Made by a program: the position numbers and the translations under genes. Under the pieces are notes generated by a model. The model made no database searches. It was not told the DNA's origin and worked only from the letters and a program-made list of their open reading frames with translations. Positions 38,801 through 43,226 of a DNA stretch of 64,000 nucleotides are shown here, in pieces. The stretch is from positions 30,052,690-30,116,689 of the forward strand of contig OZ026530.1 in NCBI GenBank assembly GCA_964019695.1, given 5' to 3'. The number at the start of each line of letters is the position of its first letter. Position 1 is the first letter of the stretch. Source of the stretch: Loripinus fragilis. Its lineage: Eukaryota > Mollusca > Bivalvia > Lucinida > Lucinidae.

Positions 38801-39750
38801 CTTTATGTACGCAACGTTATTATGGACGTCATAACGTTTCCCGTAAAACTGTAAACCACTAGTGGTTTATCGATTTTTATTGCATGGCGTTATTTCACTC
38901 CAAAACGAGACTTCATATGATAAACTGTATTAATATGTATGGAAAAATCCATCGGAATACAAAAGGGTTAACCTATTTAAACCGAATCAACCTTCCTACC
39001 CTTATTATCAGTAGGACTAGCCCATTTCCAATTTTAGGGGTCTTGGGTGGTATTTTTTTTTTTAAAAAAAAAATATCAAATTTTAATAAAACATACTGTG
39101 AGCAAATAGTGAAGATACTGGATAGACGTCACGTGGTGTGGTGGCTGATTTCGATCTGGACCAGTTGCCTGTGTTACATAAAAATGTGGGTTAATATTCG
39201 TCAGCTCCCGCGAGAGATATTAAACAGTTCCCACCTCTCAAGGAACCTGGTAGACGTTAGAAGCTTAAAATGTTTGGTCGTTATTATTGGGAATAAAAAC
39301 TGTCATGGTTGACCTTTGACCTTTCAGCCAACAGTAATAAAACATGTTCTGGATTTTTTTCTATGATTTATCACATTCAAGGAATAACTTGACAGTTGCC
39401 GAGCAATAGGGGGTTTAAGTGGTTCGCTCAAACCCCCTTCCCGTCCCTGTTTTTAAAGATATTATGAAAATGAAATAATGTGGTCTCAGTGAGACCACAT
39501 TTTTTCATTTGGAAAATGAGATAAAATCAGCAAAACGAACCCCACGCCTTTATATTTGAATCCCCTTTTTCCAGAAATCCTAGATCTGCCCCTGTTTGGG
39601 CTCACTTTTTGTACGAGGATGTCTTAAACAGTGTTTAATTCTTTGCAGGTTTTGGTTTGGCATACACAAACGAAGCAACCAAGTTTGAATAAAGAAAATT
39701 CAACGTTAACAAAATATGGTCTCAATTCAAGTTTGTTTGAGGAAGTGTAA
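6640..39750 (+). CDS. B3GAT: GT43 beta-1,3-glucuronosyltransferase gene, five exons (gene span)
   Basis: This is a Golgi type II membrane glycosyltransferase (CAZy GT43, B3GAT/GlcAT family) that transfers glucuronic acid from UDP-GlcA to a terminal galactose in beta-1,3 linkage. Known family roles are finishing the proteoglycan linker (GlcAT-I) or building HNK-1-type termini (GlcAT-P/S); I cannot tell which applies. Joining 6640-6760, 8517-8911, 23139-23225, 37183-37383 and 39649-39750 gives 906 nt (301 residues plus TAA) with matching phases; vertebrate members are about 325-335. Residues 21-36 form the membrane anchor, VVTPTY is at 66-71, the metal-binding DDD at 160-162, DMAGFAVN at 218-225, the catalytic-base motif QES with Glu245, and VWHT at 271-274. 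Introns are 1.8, 14.2, 14.0 and 2.3 kb, filled with transposons. The first AATAAA after the stop is at 40627. The family call is firm; the paralog is not. Confidence 0.92.
6968..7171 (-). mobile_element. SINE, tRNA-derived, full length
   Basis: Read on the minus strand it has a tRNA-like head (GGGAGCGCAGTGGCTTAG, then CCGCGAGTTCGAACCTCACC), a body containing TGGTTCAACCCAGGAAGACC-type sequence, and a tail GGGACGTAAAGAATCAAATC. Copies of the family lie at 25655 (minus), 26021 (plus), 35140 (minus) and 35388 (plus). A SINE needs a LINE in trans for mobility; none is seen here. Confidence 0.85.
7661..7804. repeat. 144-bp foldback hairpin
   Basis: ACAATTGTTGACTTATG...GACATGGAGTGTTATTGAAC is matched in reverse by GTTCAATAACACTCCATG...CATAAGTCAATAATTGT around a short spacer. 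The arms are about 68 bp and near-perfect. The structure resembles the hairpins at 62265-62410 and 38588-38935, which also sit next to TCATATGAC/TCACATGACG-type words. Confidence 0.75.
7905..8150 (-). repeat. Inverted fragment of the repeat at 10075 and 10850
   Basis: It shares, in reverse complement, TTCGTATAGCTGTTTAAACCC, CATGTTCAAATCAGGAGATT, TTTGCATGACG and CAGACTGATCATTTCGCCGA with the two direct copies inside the foldback element 9590-11848. Confidence 0.7.
8517..8911 (+). CDS. B3GAT: B3GAT-like exon 2: stem and UDP-binding half of the catalytic domain
   Basis: The acceptor is TTCTACAG|CATGG, with two bases completing the exon 1 codon, then 131 codons beginning [20 protein letters not shown]. 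Family signatures follow in order: [48 protein letters not shown], and [12 protein letters not shown], where DDD is the metal- and UDP-binding motif. The donor is GAAGAG|GTAAGA after a Glu codon (phase 0). The stem between anchor and domain is only about 25 residues, shorter than in vertebrate B3GAT1, and the loop that is longer in vertebrates between YTHL and the QRN motif is short. A dispersed repeat begins about ten bases past the donor. Confidence 0.96.
8921..9375 (+). repeat. Interspersed repeat directly after the exon 2 donor
   Basis: It starts CGGGAAAGTCCG and runs through CTCGGGTGTACATGTATATA, GTAGTACTATGTACCAAAAA and TCGCTATAGCAATATTTCAT to CACGAAATTTCGCGGAATTG. The first part is matched in reverse at 60530-60855 and the last part in reverse at 41080-41240. 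There is no coding capacity. It is probably a non-autonomous element of about 450 bp. Confidence 0.7.
9376..9589. other. Intronic spacer
   Basis: Nothing recognised apart from GGACCCAGTAAACCCGGACTGG just before the foldback element, which echoes CAGTGACCAGTCTGTTTATA at 10026 and 22724. Confidence 0.4.
10075..10585 (+). repeat. Internal direct copy 1 of the foldback element
   Basis: It shares GGGATCACA-ATG, CCCGAGGAAGCTGTTT, TGATCGTTATTCTTGCATA, GATGATCAGTCTGGTTCG and CAGCTATACGAA with copy 2. A reversed fragment lies in intron 1 at 7905-8150. Confidence 0.75.
10850..11345 (+). repeat. Internal direct copy 2 of the foldback element
   Basis: It is a direct repeat of 10075-10585 with substitutions throughout and a longer 3' end (CATGTTCGAACAGCTCGTGA) that is also present in the intron 1 fragment. 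Confidence 0.75.
11849..12183. other. Intronic, nothing firm
   Basis: GTACAAAAAGAAACGCAAAC at 11857 resembles a Tc1/mariner-type terminal motif seen inverted at 22676. No element boundary could be closed around it. Confidence 0.35.
12184..12575 (-). repeat. Interspersed repeat family A, copy 1
   Basis: The end motif AATAGTAAGTGAGTATGATC leads into CCACAATCACAAACTGCAGA, CAATCAGCTCTCTCTTCC, TCCCACAATGGGAGT and AGCCACCGGGGGGCTTAAA. Other copies are 44555-45052 (as two inverted arms), 50010-50357 and 62945-63466. It is non-coding; I cannot assign a superfamily. Confidence 0.7.
12576..14827. repeat. Intronic tract of diverged repeats, no gene
   Basis: Words such as CAGTCTGATCATCG, GCGAACAGTGAAGACC and GATTAGTCTAC recur at 12925-13020, 13160, 13330-13480 and 13780. 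A direct repeat (TATCGCACATGCGCAAATGC and similar) lies at about 13975 and 14215. Open frames at 13911 and 14492 have no domain I recognise. Confidence 0.45.
14828..15172 (+). repeat. Tandem duplication of a 160-185-bp unit
   Basis: The unit starts TTTCCCACTCTTATAAGTTG and ends with CAGACGCCGAAGAACAA and GCTAATGAG. Copy 1 is about 14828-14988 and copy 2 about 14989-15172, which has a short insertion. A diverged third relative of its start is at 15520. Confidence 0.8.
15173..15611. other. Intronic, minor repeat remnants
   Basis: A short dyad around TGATCTGGATCAACACTG (15425-15480) and a remnant of the preceding tandem unit are visible. Nothing else is seen. Confidence 0.4.
16012..16044. repeat. 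(CT)n microsatellite
   Basis: About 16 pure CT units. Confidence 0.95.
16467..16693. repeat. Long palindrome built from CTGT/ACAG units
   Basis: CACTAGCTAATATATATTGT plus (CTGT)n plus CAGGACATGTGTATTTATG on the left is answered by CATGTCCTG, (GACA)n and ACATATTAGCTAGTG on the right. The arms are roughly 100 bp around a TGCATG-rich centre that contains its own shorter duplicate. Confidence 0.8.
16940..17410 (+). repeat. Three diverged tandem units
   Basis: Each unit has the order GACAAAAT-TTCT-GCGA, GCATGTG-AG-CTCG, CCTTCGCTGCT-GAG, a T-rich run and GCGC-CATTTGTG. Units start near 16940, 17155 and 17310. Open frames here follow the repeat and look incidental. Confidence 0.55.
18105..18917. 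other. Intronic, nothing recognised
   Basis: No repeat pairing, RNA gene or exon-like frame was found. Confidence 0.4.
18918..18988 (+). repeat. tRNA-like sequence
   Basis: TCTGGCGTGCAGGAGAGTCG (D arm/A box) is followed by a CTGACTATAAAGTCGG stem-loop in the anticodon position and GCTGGTTCGAGACCCGTC (B box/T arm), then GCGCCACTA and a T run (a pol III terminator). Of the tRNA-like sequences here it is closest to normal tRNA length (71 nt), but the T stem has a mismatch and the acceptor stem is poor. Confidence 0.5.
18989..19604. other. Intronic, nothing recognised
   Basis: AT-rich sequence with no visible structure. Confidence 0.4.
19605..20275 (+). repeat. Four diverged copies of the GAGGAACATTTCTGTGA repeat
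   Basis: Motif copies at about 19619, 19964, 20111 and 20216 share GCAATTTTGGTAGAGG, GGAACATTTTCTGTGA and CAGTGGTTCAGAA-type words with the minus-strand copies at 5588-6185. Confidence 0.6.
20276..20879. other. Intronic, nothing recognised
   Basis: Only a short local repeat of AACATGTA near 20318-20352 is seen. Confidence 0.4.
20880..21720. repeat. Composite repeat region with hairpin and direct repeats
   Basis: 20880-21000 is the reverse complement of the start of family A copy 4 (62945-63060). A hairpin follows at 21087-21208 (CATTGTAAAGAAGATAGTCA and inverse). The words TTGATAAGTTAGGGGTCTTT and CATGCAAA occur at 21239-21265 and again at 21655-21681, bracketing about 390 bp. The segment 21390-21560 looks weakly coding but has stops in every frame. 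Confidence 0.55.
21721..22010 (+). repeat. Interspersed repeat family B, copy 1
   Basis: GAGGTTGGCGCCGTTAAACC, CCTCCAGTAAAATA, GGGAAAGGGCTGACCTCTTG and GTATCGATTCCTGATCTTTG are all found in reverse at 49224-49515. The element is rich in G and T on this strand and has no coding capacity. Confidence 0.75.
22110..22580 (+). repeat. Interspersed repeat with a central perfect dyad, copy 2 of 3
   Basis: It contains CAGACTGCTCCTGAAGGAGC followed by AGTCTGATCTGGGC, a palindrome repeated in part 45 bases later. The flanks match 27585-27975 over about 390 bp, including CAACCCTTAAAGCGCAT and GTAGACCAGTCCTTATTACG. The partial copy at 3400-3545 lacks the dyad. Confidence 0.75.
22734..22977. mobile_element. 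244-bp MITE with target duplication GACCAG
   Basis: The inverted ends CCGGAATTACAATGCCTCCT and complement extend inward through AAGGAAGACTTAAGTTAAG. GACCAG flanks it on both sides (22728-22733, 22978-22983). The rebuilt empty site, CAGTGACCAG joined to TCCGTTTATACT, matches an uninterrupted relative at 10026-10049, which supports the boundaries. Confidence 0.85.
23139..23225 (+). CDS. B3GAT: B3GAT-like exon 3 (29 codons)
   Basis: The acceptor is TTATAAACCAG|ATGAGATC and the donor AACGGAAAA|GTACGT, both phase 0. The peptide starts [20 protein letters not shown] and ends NGK; it continues the FEE of exon 2 exactly as in family members (FEEMRST...VSVWPV). The usual GGLRYE or GGLRFE acceptor-site segment reads SSLKAE here, keeping the Glu. 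The exon is squeezed between a mariner-like end about 35 bp upstream and a MITE starting 45 bp downstream. Confidence 0.93.
23271..23491 (+). mobile_element. MITE family I, copy 1
   Basis: The inverted ends are GGGCCTCGACGCGAGAAACC and GGTTTTGTCGCGGCGAGGCC. The interior has TATGCGCACAGTATGATCAG and TGAAGTTGAGCAGACTGGTT. Copies lie at 26237-26474 (same orientation), 40339-40574 (opposite) and as a broken copy at 63511-63850. Confidence 0.85.
23769..23820. repeat. (CGCA)n(CA)n microsatellite
   Basis: Pure CGCA units pass into about 15 CA units. Confidence 0.95.
23917..24268 (+). repeat. Two adjacent copies of repeat family K
   Basis: The copies start near 23917 and 24107 and share CTGAGCAT, ATTTATCCTGCTCA-AAT, TTAACATTTA and AGAGCTTTAAAG. 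Further copies lie at 40029-40175 and 63552-63757; the last shows the full inverted ends (TTTTTTCATGCTCAACTCA). Confidence 0.65.
24269..25654. other. Intronic, nothing recognised
   Basis: AT-rich sequence. I found no repeat partner, RNA gene or exon-like frame. Confidence 0.4.
25655..25855 (-). mobile_element. SINE, diverged copy
   Basis: On the minus strand the body (TGGTTCATCCTAGGAAAACG) and tail (TGACTGGGACGTAAAGCAGC) match the SINE family; the tRNA head is badly eroded. Confidence 0.65.
26021..26218 (+). mobile_element. SINE, full-length copy
   Basis: The head is GGGAGCGCAGTGCCTCAGTG and GGTAGAGTGCTTGACTCGAG, with B box GCGGGTTCGAGTCTTATC. The body contains TGGTTCAACCCAGGAAGACC, and the tail is GGACGTAAAGAATCAAATCA followed by AACAAATCA. 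It is the best-preserved copy in the window. Confidence 0.9.
26237..26474 (+). mobile_element. MITE family I, copy 2
   Basis: GGGCCTCAACGCTTGAAAA and TTTTGTCGCGTGGAGGCCCC are the inverted ends. The interior CCGCGCAGTCTGATCAGCGC is typical of the family. It lies 18 bases after the SINE. Confidence 0.8.
26526..26738 (+). repeat. Interspersed repeat, copy 3 (with 4993 and 5698)
   Basis: It runs from TACTGGATCAAGCAGTAATT to ACTACGCCAATGG and is close to the copy at 4993 in length and order. Confidence 0.75.
26988..27480 (-). pseudogene. Tc1-like transposase remnant (C-terminal end)
   Basis: The minus strand at 27365-27105 encodes a degenerate Tc1-type transposase tail: [20 protein letters not shown], then [19 protein letters not shown], then [13 protein letters not shown]. 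Family members carry NPIEHVWD...GRRVR...PRNIQEL...LQEEW...IP in the same order, and the final GGHTRY-like motif appears in another frame as RGHTCL, so there is a frameshift. The catalytic N-terminal part is missing. AATATACTCAACAAAAAAGT near 26990 may be the adjoining terminal repeat; its inverse is seen at 34850-34877. It cannot encode an active enzyme. Confidence 0.8.
27585..27975 (+). repeat. Interspersed repeat with central perfect dyad, copy 3 of 3
   Basis: It matches 22110-22580 in order and orientation. The dyad CAGATCAGACTGCTCCTGTA and GGAGCAGTCTGATCTGGG is a perfect palindrome of about 38 bp. Confidence 0.8.
28085..28215. repeat. Foldback hairpin repeat, copy 2
   Basis: GGTTCATGGAATCATGAATA and CTTCGGGTCTCGTGC on the left pair with the complement on the right; the inner stem is GTGAAGCCCGGAGGGCTTCAC as an imperfect dyad. 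This is the best-paired of the three copies. Confidence 0.8.
28220..28560 (+). repeat. Repeat segment shared with 34500-34755
   Basis: CAACGTTATTGGATGG, GTGGCTTAAAT, CTCAAATGTAAAGGTTCATT and TAAAGACT-GCAGTGGAAAT occur in the same order at 34600-34745. Confidence 0.65.
28570..28705. repeat. Foldback hairpin repeat, copy 3
   Basis: The outer arms here are TTCATGAGATCATGAACACT and complement, different from copies 1 and 2, while the inner stem is conserved. Confidence 0.75.
28706..29700. other. Intronic, no supported gene
   Basis: A 123-codon open frame (28998-29369) has no recognisable domain. A short stretch, ATTCGTTCTGGAGACAAAAT (29196-29215), is shared with 34172-34200 and is probably repeat-derived. 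Confidence 0.45.
29706..29895. repeat. Inverted-end repeat GAGGCCCTCCC, followed by a C tract
   Basis: GAGGCCCTCCCAGGGAGG and CCTGGGAGGGCTTC face each other around C-rich sequence full of TTCCCC words. A relative with GAGGCCTTCC...GTGAGGGCCTC ends lies inverted-like at 33231-33404. Together they could also be the two ends of one 3.7-kb element (29706-33404). Confidence 0.5.
29896..31149. other. Intronic tract with repeated TTGGGAAAAT words
   Basis: TTGGGAAAAT or GGGAACATGACCCA words occur many times between 30030 and 30640, and GAGACGGTTCTTTTAAGTAC at 30738 is a half copy of the hairpin repeat at 31540. No coding capacity is seen. Confidence 0.45.
31150..31212. repeat. 63-bp hairpin
   Basis: AATGGAAAATGGAGCATTTG and CAAATGCTCCATTTTCCAT form near-perfect arms. 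Confidence 0.85.
31460..31660. mobile_element. Foldback repeat family D, copy 1
   Basis: The core palindrome is CTCAAAAGAACCGTCTCATG and GAGACGGTTCTTTTGAG, flanked by ACATATGTTTT words and ending near TAAGCACAAAA and CTTATCTGGGGGCC. An inverted copy is at 37580-37770. Confidence 0.75.
31661..33230. other. Intronic, nothing recognised
   Basis: AT-rich sequence with short homopolymers; no structure or coding region is supported. Confidence 0.4.
33497..33752. mobile_element. Element with GGATCCAGAGG/GGGGTCCGGACCCC ends
   Basis: CATGCGCAGATCCAGA is inverted at the right end as CTCTGGATCCGCACAT. The interior has long G and C tracts. Related ends are seen at 6515-6615, 37478-37510, 39572-39600 and 43464-43620. 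Confidence 0.65.
33753..35139. other. Intronic, repeat remnants
   Basis: 34500-34755 matches 28340-28550 (see that entry). AACTTTTTGGTTGAGTATAT at 34857 is the inverse of the Tc1-like end at 26990. Otherwise nothing is seen. Confidence 0.5.
35140..35330 (-). mobile_element. SINE, diverged copy
   Basis: On the minus strand the head (CAGTGGTAGAGCGCGCAGAG), body and tail (TGGCATGTAAAGCATAATAT) are recognisable but eroded. Confidence 0.65.
35388..35567 (+). mobile_element. SINE, 5'-truncated copy
   Basis: It starts within the tRNA head (TAGAGTGCTTGACTCAAGAC) and keeps the B box GCGGGTTCGAGCCTCACAGG, the body and a tail GGGACGTAAAGAATCAAATC with extra CAAA units. The 5' truncation is typical of target-primed integration. 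Confidence 0.85.
35589..37177. mobile_element. Possible mariner-like MITE split by a later insertion
   Basis: ACAGCCGAATCTCGTAAAT (35593) and CGAGGTTCATCTGTA (37160-37174) face each other and resemble Tc1/mariner-type ends. Removing the insertion 35898-36918 leaves about 570 bp. The right end stops only a few bases before the exon 4 acceptor. Confidence 0.4.
35898..36918. mobile_element. hAT-like non-autonomous insertion with ATGAGTG duplication
   Basis: ATGAGTG stands at 35891-35897 and again at 36919-36925. Just inside are GGGCCTCAGGGG and CCCCTGGGGGTCTC. Many copies of AGGGATTTAGGGAGC-type words lie in both subterminal zones and are absent from the middle, as seen in hAT elements with subterminal transposase sites. 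No transposase is present. Confidence 0.55.
37183..37383 (+). CDS. B3GAT: B3GAT-like exon 4: acceptor site and catalytic base
   Basis: The acceptor is ATTATACAG|GTAACAGG and the donor CACAAAG|GTTGTG, a weak donor after AAG, both phase 0; 67 codons. Family motifs are [21 protein letters not shown] and GQQES, where the Glu is at the position of the catalytic base of GT43 enzymes, then [11 protein letters not shown] with a conserved N-C-T sequon. The region just before QES (FDVSVG) differs from the RGH/KGG-type sequence of vertebrate members. The frame stays open to 37413, so retention of intron 4 would add about ten residues and a stop. Confidence 0.94.
37580..37770. mobile_element. Foldback repeat family D, copy 2
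   Basis: It is the reverse complement of 31460-31660 in order (CCCCCAGATAAGAGTGC... to ...TTGCTTAACTGGCC), with the palindrome CTCAAAAGAACCGTCTCGAT and complement at its centre. Confidence 0.8.
38048..38338. mobile_element. 291-bp MITE with TTAGTAT duplication
   Basis: TTAGTAT is at 38041-38047 and 38339-38345. The inverted ends are GGGCGAATTACGTTGAGCGG and, from the other side, TGGGAGATTTGCGGTTAGAG. No coding capacity. Confidence 0.75.
38588..38935 (+). repeat. Foldback repeat family E, copy 1
   Basis: CTCATGTTTTATTAAA, TTAAACGAGTTGGAGAAA and a central GCGAGGCTTGACGAGCAT are followed by the inverted TCGAAACGAGTTTAATAA, then ACGCAACGTTATTATGGACG and CCACTAGTGGTTTA. Copy 2 is at 61482-61825 in the same orientation. 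Confidence 0.8.
39649..39750 (+). CDS. B3GAT: B3GAT-like exon 5: C-terminus
   Basis: The acceptor is TTCTTTGCAG|GTTTTGG; 33 codons then TAA at 39748-39750. The peptide starts [20 protein letters not shown] and ends FEEV. VWHT is the UDP-contacting His motif, and exon 4's NCTK joins it as in family members (NCTK-[IV]LVWHTRTEKP). The usual Arg of HTRTEKP is Gln, and EKP reads KQP. Two N-glycosylation sequons (NST, NSS) are present. The exon lies at the expected distance and phase, and no other VWHT candidate was seen downstream. Confidence 0.9.
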   Translation, partial: VLVWHTQTKQPSLNKENSTLTKYGLNSSLFEEV

Positions 39751-39781
39751 TTGGTCTTCACTGTTTCAACTCTTTCCATAA

Positions 39782-39990
39782 TACAGTAAAACCTGTCTTA
39801 AACGGTCACTCAAAAGAAGCCAAAAATAGGTTTTTGAGACGGATACGCTTAATACTGGTCAAAAGTAGTGAAGAATGCGAGCATTCTGCAGTACTTTTGA
39901 CCTGCATTAAGGTACATGTACCACATGGCTTTAAAACCTTTGTTTTGTCTATTTTTGAGTGGCTGCTTAAGATAGGTTTCCCTAATACTA
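39782..39990. mobile_element. MITE family J, copy 1, 31 bp past the stop codon
   Basis: TACAGTAAAACCTGTCTTAA and CTTAAGATAGGTTTCCCTAA are the inverted ends, with TCACTCAAAA and TTTTGAGTGG inside. The centre has a small palindrome, GAATGCGAGCATTC. A second copy starts at 63857 and runs off the window. Confidence 0.75.
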
Positions 39991-40028
39991 GTAACATTTG
40001 CATACAGAACTCGAGATTAGATTTTTTC

Positions 40029-40175
40029 ATACTCTGATCAAATGAGCATGAATGTTGAATGTATCCTGTTGATAATTTTTAAAAGGCCAACAATTTGCCA
40101 ACAATTGTTGGCAATTTAACAGTTATTAGTAGGATAAATACAATTTCTAACAGATTAAAGCCAGAAAATCTTTGA
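40029..40175 (+). repeat. Repeat family K, copy 3
   Basis: GAGCATGAATGTTGAATGTA, TATCCTGTTGATAAT and the dyad CCAACAATTGTTGG align with the copies at 23917 and 24107. Confidence 0.55.
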
Positions 40176-40338
40176 AGAATGTCTAAAGTGAGAAAATTTT
40201 GGTCATATAAACTGGGTTTTAGGAAAATTCACCCCGGAGCAAATAAGCACCCAGGAACAAATAAGGAGCAAATTAACATCCACCAGTTTCCAAGGTTATG
40301 CAGATTTGCTTGAACCCGGCTTCGGAGTTATATCATAT

Positions 40339-40574
40339 GGGCCTCGTCGCGACAAAACCCTCTCTTCGGAGTTTCCGACAAAGCGACACTCAAACCAGTC
40401 TCCTCAGCTACGAAGACCAGCTAGAAAATTGAAAATTTGCTTATAGCAAGTATAGATATGATACTTGCCAATAAGCGAATAACAAAGGCGCTGATCAGAC
40501 TGCGCGGATGCGCACTCTGATCTGCGCATTTGTTCTCTCAAACACCGAAGACAGGTTTTCTCGCGTCGAGGTCC
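40339..40574 (-). mobile_element. MITE family I, copy 3
   Basis: GGGCCTCGTCGCGACAAAAC and TTTTCTCGCGTCGAGGTCC are the inverted ends. It is inverted relative to copies 1 and 2 and contains GCTGATCAGACTGCGCGGAT. Confidence 0.85.
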
Positions 40575-41079
40575 AATTATGAAAGCAGCTTTTGTAATTT
40601 GGACACAATTTTCTTCCCATTTTCCAAATAAATTTCCACTAAAAACTAAATATTTTTTGGTAGGCTCGCTTAAAGCAACGCCGAGTGTCTGCGATAGACT
40701 TTAGACAATGATATACGAATTGTATGATATTTATACCGAAAAGCTGCTAAATATATACACCGAAAACGGGGGTGATGAATCTGCTTCCAGAAAACGGAAA
40801 CTTTGAATTTTTAAATGATCTTGTTAATCATAAATTTAAGATAAACCTTAACATGGACATGTACAGATATAAATGGGAATTCAGTATAAAAAATAGCTTA
40901 ACCATTTGAATACTAATGGATTCGTCCTTCTTGTTTGATACAATAAAACTGGGATAGTCCATTGTACATATCTAGGGGTGTATCCACCCATGTATTTCTC
41001 AGGGTCCACGCATGAACTTAGAGGTAATACAAAAATTAAAGTAAAATAAGAACTATGGATTTACTGGGCATTTGGAACT
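40575..41079. other. Downstream flank, nothing recognised
   Basis: It includes the first AATAAA after the gene (40627-40632), a possible but unproven poly(A) signal. Confidence 0.4.
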
Positions 41080-41240
41080 GCCTCGGCCAATTCCGCAAAA
41101 TTCCATGGAATCAGACCACGGATGTAGATCGAGGATCTTCTTTAATAACGCGAGTGATAAGATCACGCCGACGTTATATAACGTGACGCTGACGTCACAG
41201 AAACCATGTTAACACAACAACAAGTGTAGGCTACAGACTG
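41080..41240 (-). repeat. Inverted fragment of the repeat at 8921-9375
   Basis: CGGCCAATTCCGCAAAATTC, CAGACCACGGATGTA and GACGCTGACGTCACAGAAAC match 9225-9365 in reverse. Confidence 0.75.
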
Positions 41241-41876
41241 AAGGATTTAAAAAGTGAGTCGGTTTACTCCAAAGTATAACAAAACGGTAACGATGGTTTC
41301 TTGTTTACTGAAGCGTAAGACGTACATTTCTGCTGTTGACTGATCGAAAATGCCGTGTTCATAGTAGTAAGGGGCTGAAGTATACTGTTCAAAAAAAAAG
41401 AAACTTATTTTTTGAAACGTTGATAAACTTGTCAAAAATACAATGTATGAGTATCTTGACACAAACATATTATAGAAGTACTTATATCTATGCAATAAAG
41501 TTTTTTTTGCCTCTTTACGCTTCACTGATTTCCGTAAGGTGGGCAAATGACGTAATCCGATTTTTGTGGTATTATTTCCCTCTAGATATAAAGTATGTGC
41601 TCAGTGGGATTCATTGTGTAATCCTCTGCTGCTGTTGTATAAAACATTAGTTTTTTTTGATTTATGGAAGCTATTAAGCTTGGAGCTGTATTGGGTCTAA
41701 AGATGCTTATTTCCGGTTTCCTGACCGAGTTGATGAAATAAGGACCAAAATTGTTTTTTAATGACTGCACCTGAATAAGTTGTGTAAAACTAACATTTCA
41801 GTGAAAATTTCATCAAAATCGGACAAAAAATAACATAATTGTGAAATTTTCTTGGATAATTGTGAGTAAATTAAAT
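41241..41876. other. Intergenic, repeat remnants
   Basis: ACTGTTCAAAAAAAAAGAAAC at 41384 resembles a Tc1/mariner-type end. Open frames at 41247 (minus) and 41336 (plus) have no recognisable domain. 41868-41876 is the left target duplication of the MULE. Confidence 0.45.
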
Positions 41877-42066
41877 CAGAGTGGCTGCTGCAAGTTAACT
41901 GGTAGCAGCGATTTTACGTTAAAATGGCTGCTGCCAGTTGACTGGTAGCAGCGATTTTAACGTAAAATCGCTGCTGCCAGTTAACTGGTTATAGCCATTT
42001 TAACGTGAAATCAATGCTGCCAGTTCGCTTCAGTATTTTTATTGTAGTGTGTATAGAAAGTTATGA

Positions 42067-43226
42067 ACTAAAAATATCAAAACATTCATTAAAGAGAAAA
42101 CGGGCAAATCAATTCAAACAAAAGATATCAATAACATCAAACTTCAAGCAGTAAAAGAAAAAGCTGGTGGTTTAAGTAAGGGCGATATTTTAGGAAACAT
42201 GCTAAAGGAATTAACAGTAAAACGACAGGCAACTACACTTGTTGAGGTAGATGATAGCAAAAATGTAGATTTGGTTTATATTCAAACAGGTGAAATGAGA
42301 GAACAATACAACAAATACCCAGAAATTCTTTTTGTAGATACCACATACAATGTAAATATAGAAGCATACCCTCTCCTTACGATGATGGTTGAAGATGGGG
42401 ATGGGTGGGGTAAGCCAGTAACCTATTGCTTTCAAAGATCAGAAACAAAAGTAAACTTGGAAAAAATTCTTGACTTCTTCTGAAGAACAAACGATACATC
42501 CAAAACCAAGATAGTAATAGTTGATAAGGATTTAACTGAAATAAGTGTTTTAAAATCCAAGCTATATTACTGTGTAAATTTCACGTAATGAAATATTTTA
42601 AGAAGAAAATAAGTGATTTAAACTGTCTAAAAGATGAAAAGCATGAGTTAGCTATGCTGGTACAGAAACTGATAAACAGTCAAAATGAAGAAGACTATAA
42701 CAAGTATCATTCAGAACTGACACAATTTAATGACGAATTCATAACATACTTTGATAAAAATTGGCATCCGTGTAAAGAGCAATGGGTCATGTACTTCCGA
42801 TCGAGTCTCAGAACTCATGGAAACAATACAAACAATAAGCTAGAATGCCATAATCAAAAGCTGAAGAAGTACTTAAACAGGAACATGAGACTTCCAGAAG
42901 CAGTGGAGCACCTATCAAATTTTATTAATGACACATATGCAAAAAGTTCGTTTAATCGGTACGAAAATTTAAAAATTAGAATTGACCATAGGAACAATGA
43001 TGAAGATCTGATCCGATACTCATTGCTGTGCAATTCTAAATCATTTCAAATGGTAAATGATGAGTATCGGCAAGGTATTTAATCAGATTTCAGCATAACT
43101 GAAACTGATGATGCATACACAGTCAAGTTAGGTTCTTCAGAGTATACCGTGTCAAAAGATGTAAATGAATGTTCTTGTCTCTGTTTTTCAAATTTTGGTC
43201 TGAAGGTAAAACGCTGTTCTTTTTGA
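42067..43226 (+). pseudogene. Decayed MULE / ZSWIM3-like transposase
   Basis: Seen in pieces: an open stretch from 42067 with ILGNMLKELTVKRQA and EILFVDTTYNVN, the first catalytic Asp region; then PLLTMMVEDGDGWGKPVTYC; a stop at 42481-42483; KIVIVDKDLTEISVLKSKL, the second Asp region; a frameshift near 42565; LCKFHVMKYFKKKISDLN to 43079, including WVMYFRSSLRTHGNNTNNKL, the usual region around the third acidic residue and SWIM-linked helix; a stop at 43080; then a SWIM-like finger (CSCLCF...KRCSF) in which the final CxH His is replaced by Phe. Order and motifs match MULE-type transposases related to animal ZSWIM1/3 proteins. Two stops, a frameshift and a lost zinc ligand make it inactive. Confidence 0.85.

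Larger units (their letters stand above)
37384..39648 (+). other. Intron 4 (2.3 kb)
   Basis: It holds fragments of the GGATCCAGAGG-end repeat (37478-37510, 39410-39600), an inverted family D hairpin (37580-37770), a MITE (38048-38338) and a foldback repeat (38588-38935). The 3' end TTAATTCTTTGCAG is a good acceptor. Confidence 0.75.

Noticed and set aside
38884..39312. 142-codon open frame in intron 4 as an extra exon
   Set aside because: Its first part is the foldback family E repeat and the rest has no family motif; the GT43 exons already join in phase without it.
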